From Arthrobacter oryzae (lineage in GTDB: Bacteria > Actinomycetota > Actinomycetes > Actinomycetales > Micrococcaceae), in the NCBI RefSeq assembly GCF_030718995.1, contig NZ_CP132204.1, positions 744,001-808,000 on the forward strand: a stretch of DNA of 64,000 nucleotides, in the 5' to 3' direction. Shown piece after piece: positions 61,811 to 64,000 of the stretch. A model generated the notes under the pieces. That model saw nothing but the letters and a program-made list of their open reading frames with translations. It was not told the origin of the DNA and ran no database searches. Within the stretch, counting starts at the first letter, position 1. Each line of letters begins with the position of its first letter. A program made the translations under genes and the position numbers.

Positions 61811-63319
61811 ATGGGGGACACGGCCGGGAGATCGCCTGCCTTATTACGAAGAGATTCAGCGCTTTGGCGAAGCCGGGACTTCCTGCTCGCAAGCAGCGCG
61901 CGCTTTATGGCTGCCGCCGGCATGGGTGCTGTCGTGGTCAGCGTGATGCTGCATCTCCAAGCGGCTGCCGAAGCAGGCACTGTGGCCTTGGCGGGCTCCT
62001 GGCTGGTCGCCTTCTACCTGCTGTGTGCGGCCCTGCCGCTGGTGGTCCTCGCCCCCTGGGCGGGCCGGCTGGCGGACACCAGGGATTCCCGGACCCTCGC
62101 GACGGCGGCTTCCGGGGTCAGTGCCGCGGCTGTCGCAGGCATGGGCCTGAGCATGCACTTCCTGGAAAACTACATCCCCGCGGTCTTCGTGCTGACTATC
62201 GTGCTGAACGCGTGCCAGGCGGTGGCCGGCCCCACATTCCAGGCGCTGTTGCCCCGCATTGTTGGTGAAGAGCGGACGCCCCGCGCTGTCGGCACCATGC
62301 AGGCGACCATCATGATCGCGGGAATGGCCGGTCCCGCTGCCGGCGGGCTGTTAAGTGGCTGGGGCGGCCCGGTACTGGTGTTTTCCGTCGCAACCGGCTG
62401 TTACATCCTGATGGGAGCCGGCGCCTTCCTGATCCGGACCCGCCGTGGCACTGCCGCTGAACGCGCCGGCCGCGGCCAGCCCGCACTCATGGACGGGCTC
62501 CGGCTTATCAGGCGGGACAGCCTGGTGTGGGCACTCGTGCTCGGCGCCCTGTTTTTCATTGCCGTGGGAGAAGCCACCAACGTCCTTGAAGTGTTCCTGC
62601 TCAGGGGCGAGATGGGCGCCTCCAAAGAGCAGTACGGCCTGCTTATTGCCGCGTTTGCGCTGGGAATGGCCGCCGGGGCCGCCCTCGCCGGGCTGATCAA
62701 GACATCCCCGGTCCGGCTCCGGGTCCTGCTGGGGTCCATGGCGCTAACGTCCGCGGTGCTCGCATTCATCGGGCTGGTGCCGACCGTGGACATCATGTTC
62801 GTCGCCTACACCGGGATGGGCGTCTCCTGCGGTGTCCTCAACGCCTGCTTCGGGGCCATCGTGATCCTCCGGATGCCCGAGGAAGGCCGCGGTCAGGCGA
62901 TGTCCATGATCGGCGGCCTGACCCGTGCCATCACCGTTGCAGCGCTGGCGTTGGGCGGCCTCTTAGGGGCGATGCTTCCGATCCGCTCCGGTTTCCTGCT
63001 GATCGGCGGGATTGGTGCGCTGGTGTCCCTCACCATCGCCATCACCGTGCTCTGGCGCTTCGGTTCAAATGATGGAGCTCCTGCCGTGCCGGGTGGTGCC
63101 GGAATCGAAGCCGCGGACCACAAAGACCCGGAAGAGGGCGGCCCCGCACCGGCCATTCCCGGTTCAGGCGGGCAGGAGGAACCCGTCGCGGACCAGGTTC
63201 CCGACTTCGGCGAGGAGCCCGTTCCGGAACGCTTCGCCGTCGAACCCGTCGCCCCCGCCCAGCAGCGCTTCAAGGGCGCCGATGATCTGCCCGACGGACA
63301 GATCGCCGTCGCACGCTGA
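61811..63319 (+). CDS. MFS transporter with unusual C-terminal tail
   Basis: 502 residues from the ATG at 61811. Residues ~10-420 hold 12 membrane segments of the EntS/DHA3 type (SRDFLLASSARFMAAAGMGAV, WAGRLADTRDSRTLA). The last ~85 residues (from about NDGAPAVPGG) are polar, Pro/Glu/Ala-rich and unlike a transporter end. The final 156 bases overlap the antisense methyltransferase gene, so this tail may come from loss of the original stop. Regulated probably by the divergent ArsR-type gene. Substrate unknown. Confidence 0.83.
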   Translation: MGDTAGRSPALLRRDSALWRSRDFLLASSARFMAAAGMGAVVVSVMLHLQAAAEAGTVALAGSWLVAFYLLCAALPLVVLAPWAGRLADTRDSRTLATAASGVSAAAVAGMGLSMHFLENYIPAVFVLTIVLNACQAVAGPTFQALLPRIVGEERTPRAVGTMQATIMIAGMAGPAAGGLLSGWGGPVLVFSVATGCYILMGAGAFLIRTRRGTAAERAGRGQPALMDGLRLIRRDSLVWALVLGALFFIAVGEATNVLEVFLLRGEMGASKEQYGLLIAAFALGMAAGAALAGLIKTSPVRLRVLLGSMALTSAVLAFIGLVPTVDIMFVAYTGMGVSCGVLNACFGAIVILRMPEEGRGQAMSMIGGLTRAITVAALALGGLLGAMLPIRSGFLLIGGIGALVSLTIAITVLWRFGSNDGAPAVPGGAGIEAADHKDPEEGGPAPAIPGSGGQEEPVADQVPDFGEEPVPERFAVEPVAPAQQRFKGADDLPDGQIAVAR

Positions 63320-64000
63320 CACGAAACCGGCGAGTTCGGTGCTCAGCAGGTTGGTGCGCCGAAGTCCTGCACCCTGGCGCAACAGGATCACGCCGGGGTG
63401 CTCCGCGCCCGGGCGCTGGTGCCGCTCCTCCGTGACGTCCTCCGCCACCAGCAAGTGGGTGGCGGCGAGGTTGTTGGCCGCCAGCCAGTCGGCCCGCTCC
63501 ACTGCTGCGCCCAGGTGCGGACCCACGGGCTGTTCGATGGGATAAGTGATCTCCTCGAAGCGGCTGATGACCCGTGCAGCGCCGGCAGCAGGGCGGCGCA
63601 GGAAGACCATGCCGAATCCGATCCCCGCCACGTTTCGTGAGGCGAAGTCGTCCAGGTAGGCGGCGTAGGCGTCCTGGTAGTGCCGCCGGTCGCGCGATTG
63701 GGAGGCGTCCTGCAGCCAGGTTTCGGCGTACTGTTCAGGCCCCACCAGTTCCCGCTGGATGAACCAGGCGTCCACGTCCGGACCAGCCCAGCTTTGCGGC
63801 CTTTCCTGCCACTCCGTGCCCGCCGCGACCTCCCAGTTGCCCAGCAGCTGGGCGGTTCCGGCGGGGGCGAGAACGGACGGCAGTTCCCTGACCAGTGATG
63901 CGACAATGTCGTCTCCGGGCAGGCCACCGTCCCGATAGGTGAACTGGTCGGCGGCGGCTTCGCCCTGGCTCCGGGGCGTGATGACGAACGGTGGGTTGGA
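63164..64000 (-). CDS. SAM-dependent methyltransferase, C-terminal part
   Basis: The frame is open from the right window edge to a stop at 63164, giving 278 residues or so of C-terminal sequence. Near the edge it reads SNPPFVITPRS: the NPPF/NPPY motif of class I methyltransferases that act on amide or amino nitrogens, followed by DGGLPGDDIVASLV. The remaining part (WFIQRELVGPEQYAETWL to VGNLVRDGFLLPA) matches a winged C-terminal extension seen in actinobacterial DUF7059-type methyltransferases. Substrate unknown. It overlaps the MFS gene end to end by 156 bases. Confidence 0.85.
   Translation of the reverse strand, partial: SNPPFVITPRSQGEAAADQFTYRDGGLPGDDIVASLVRELPSVLAPAGTAQLLGNWEVAAGTEWQERPQSWAGPDVDAWFIQRELVGPEQYAETWLQDASQSRDRRHYQDAYAAYLDDFASRNVAGIGFGMVFLRRPAAGAARVISRFEEITYPIEQPVGPHLGAAVERADWLAANNLAATHLLVAEDVTEERHQRPGAEHPGVILLRQGAGLRRTNLLSTELAGFVSACDGDLSVGQIIGALEALLGGGDGFDGEAFRNGLLAEVGNLVRDGFLLPA

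Overview
The window is chromosomal DNA from a high-GC actinobacterium. Protein style points to the Micrococcaceae (Arthrobacter/Pseudarthrobacter group): actinobacterial topA with a Lys-rich tail, Micrococcaceae-like carbohydrate ABC importers that lack a local ATPase, and dense LacI-regulated sugar loci. This placement is inference from the sequence; no database was searched. No rRNA, tRNA, insertion sequence, prophage or CRISPR array was seen.

Left part, about 1-32700, plant-sugar catabolism. An L-rhamnose operon (rhaM, rhaI, rhaD, the last cut by the window edge) lies divergent from a LacI-type regulator. After a broken SDR gene and an aldo/keto reductase comes a set resembling the Bacillus yes/lpl genes for rhamnogalacturonan-I: DUF1961 protein, rhamnogalacturonan acetylesterase-like GDSL hydrolase, LplB/LplC-type permeases, lipoprotein binding protein and YesL-type membrane protein. 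Divergent from it lie a Gfo/Idh/MocA-DUF6807 fusion and a GH78 alpha-L-rhamnosidase. A second importer lies divergent from a GH42 beta-galactosidase. A third importer lies divergent from an esterase, a second Gfo/Idh/MocA-DUF6807 fusion and an M24-fold protein.

Middle part, about 32700-47700. A SulP transporter fused to a beta-carbonic anhydrase is followed by a tightly coupled operon for oxidative hexuronate use (Gfo/Idh/MocA oxidoreductase, uronate-dehydrogenase-like SDR, KdgD, enolase-superfamily enzyme, ketoglutarate semialdehyde dehydrogenase) divergent from its probable LacI regulator. A TetR gene, an SLC45-like sugar transporter and a GH3 beta-glucosidase follow. Two copies of a long palindrome sit between convergent genes here.

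Right part, about 47700-64000, mostly housekeeping: LldR/LldD lactate oxidation with two operators, an ArsR regulator, AcuC-like deacetylase, TrkH/TrkA potassium uptake, ProC, a sugar isomerase-like protein, Ppx/GppA, SseB, topoisomerase I, an ArsR-type regulator divergent from a probably leaderless MFS gene, and a partial methyltransferase.

How it fits together: three operator classes can be read by eye. TGWAWCGWTWCA (five sites) links rhamnose catabolism with the RG-I importer, GH78 and GH42 genes. AGAAAGCGTTTTCT (three exact copies and one near copy) links the third importer and esterase cluster with the hexuronate operon. TGGAAARCGCTTGCC (two sites) lies just downstream of the GH78 and GH42 promoters. 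The reading is a pectin (RG-I) locus whose rhamnose, galactose and uronate branches have separate repressors. The two Gfo/Idh/MocA-DUF6807 fusions, one per branch, are the best candidates for undescribed chemistry.
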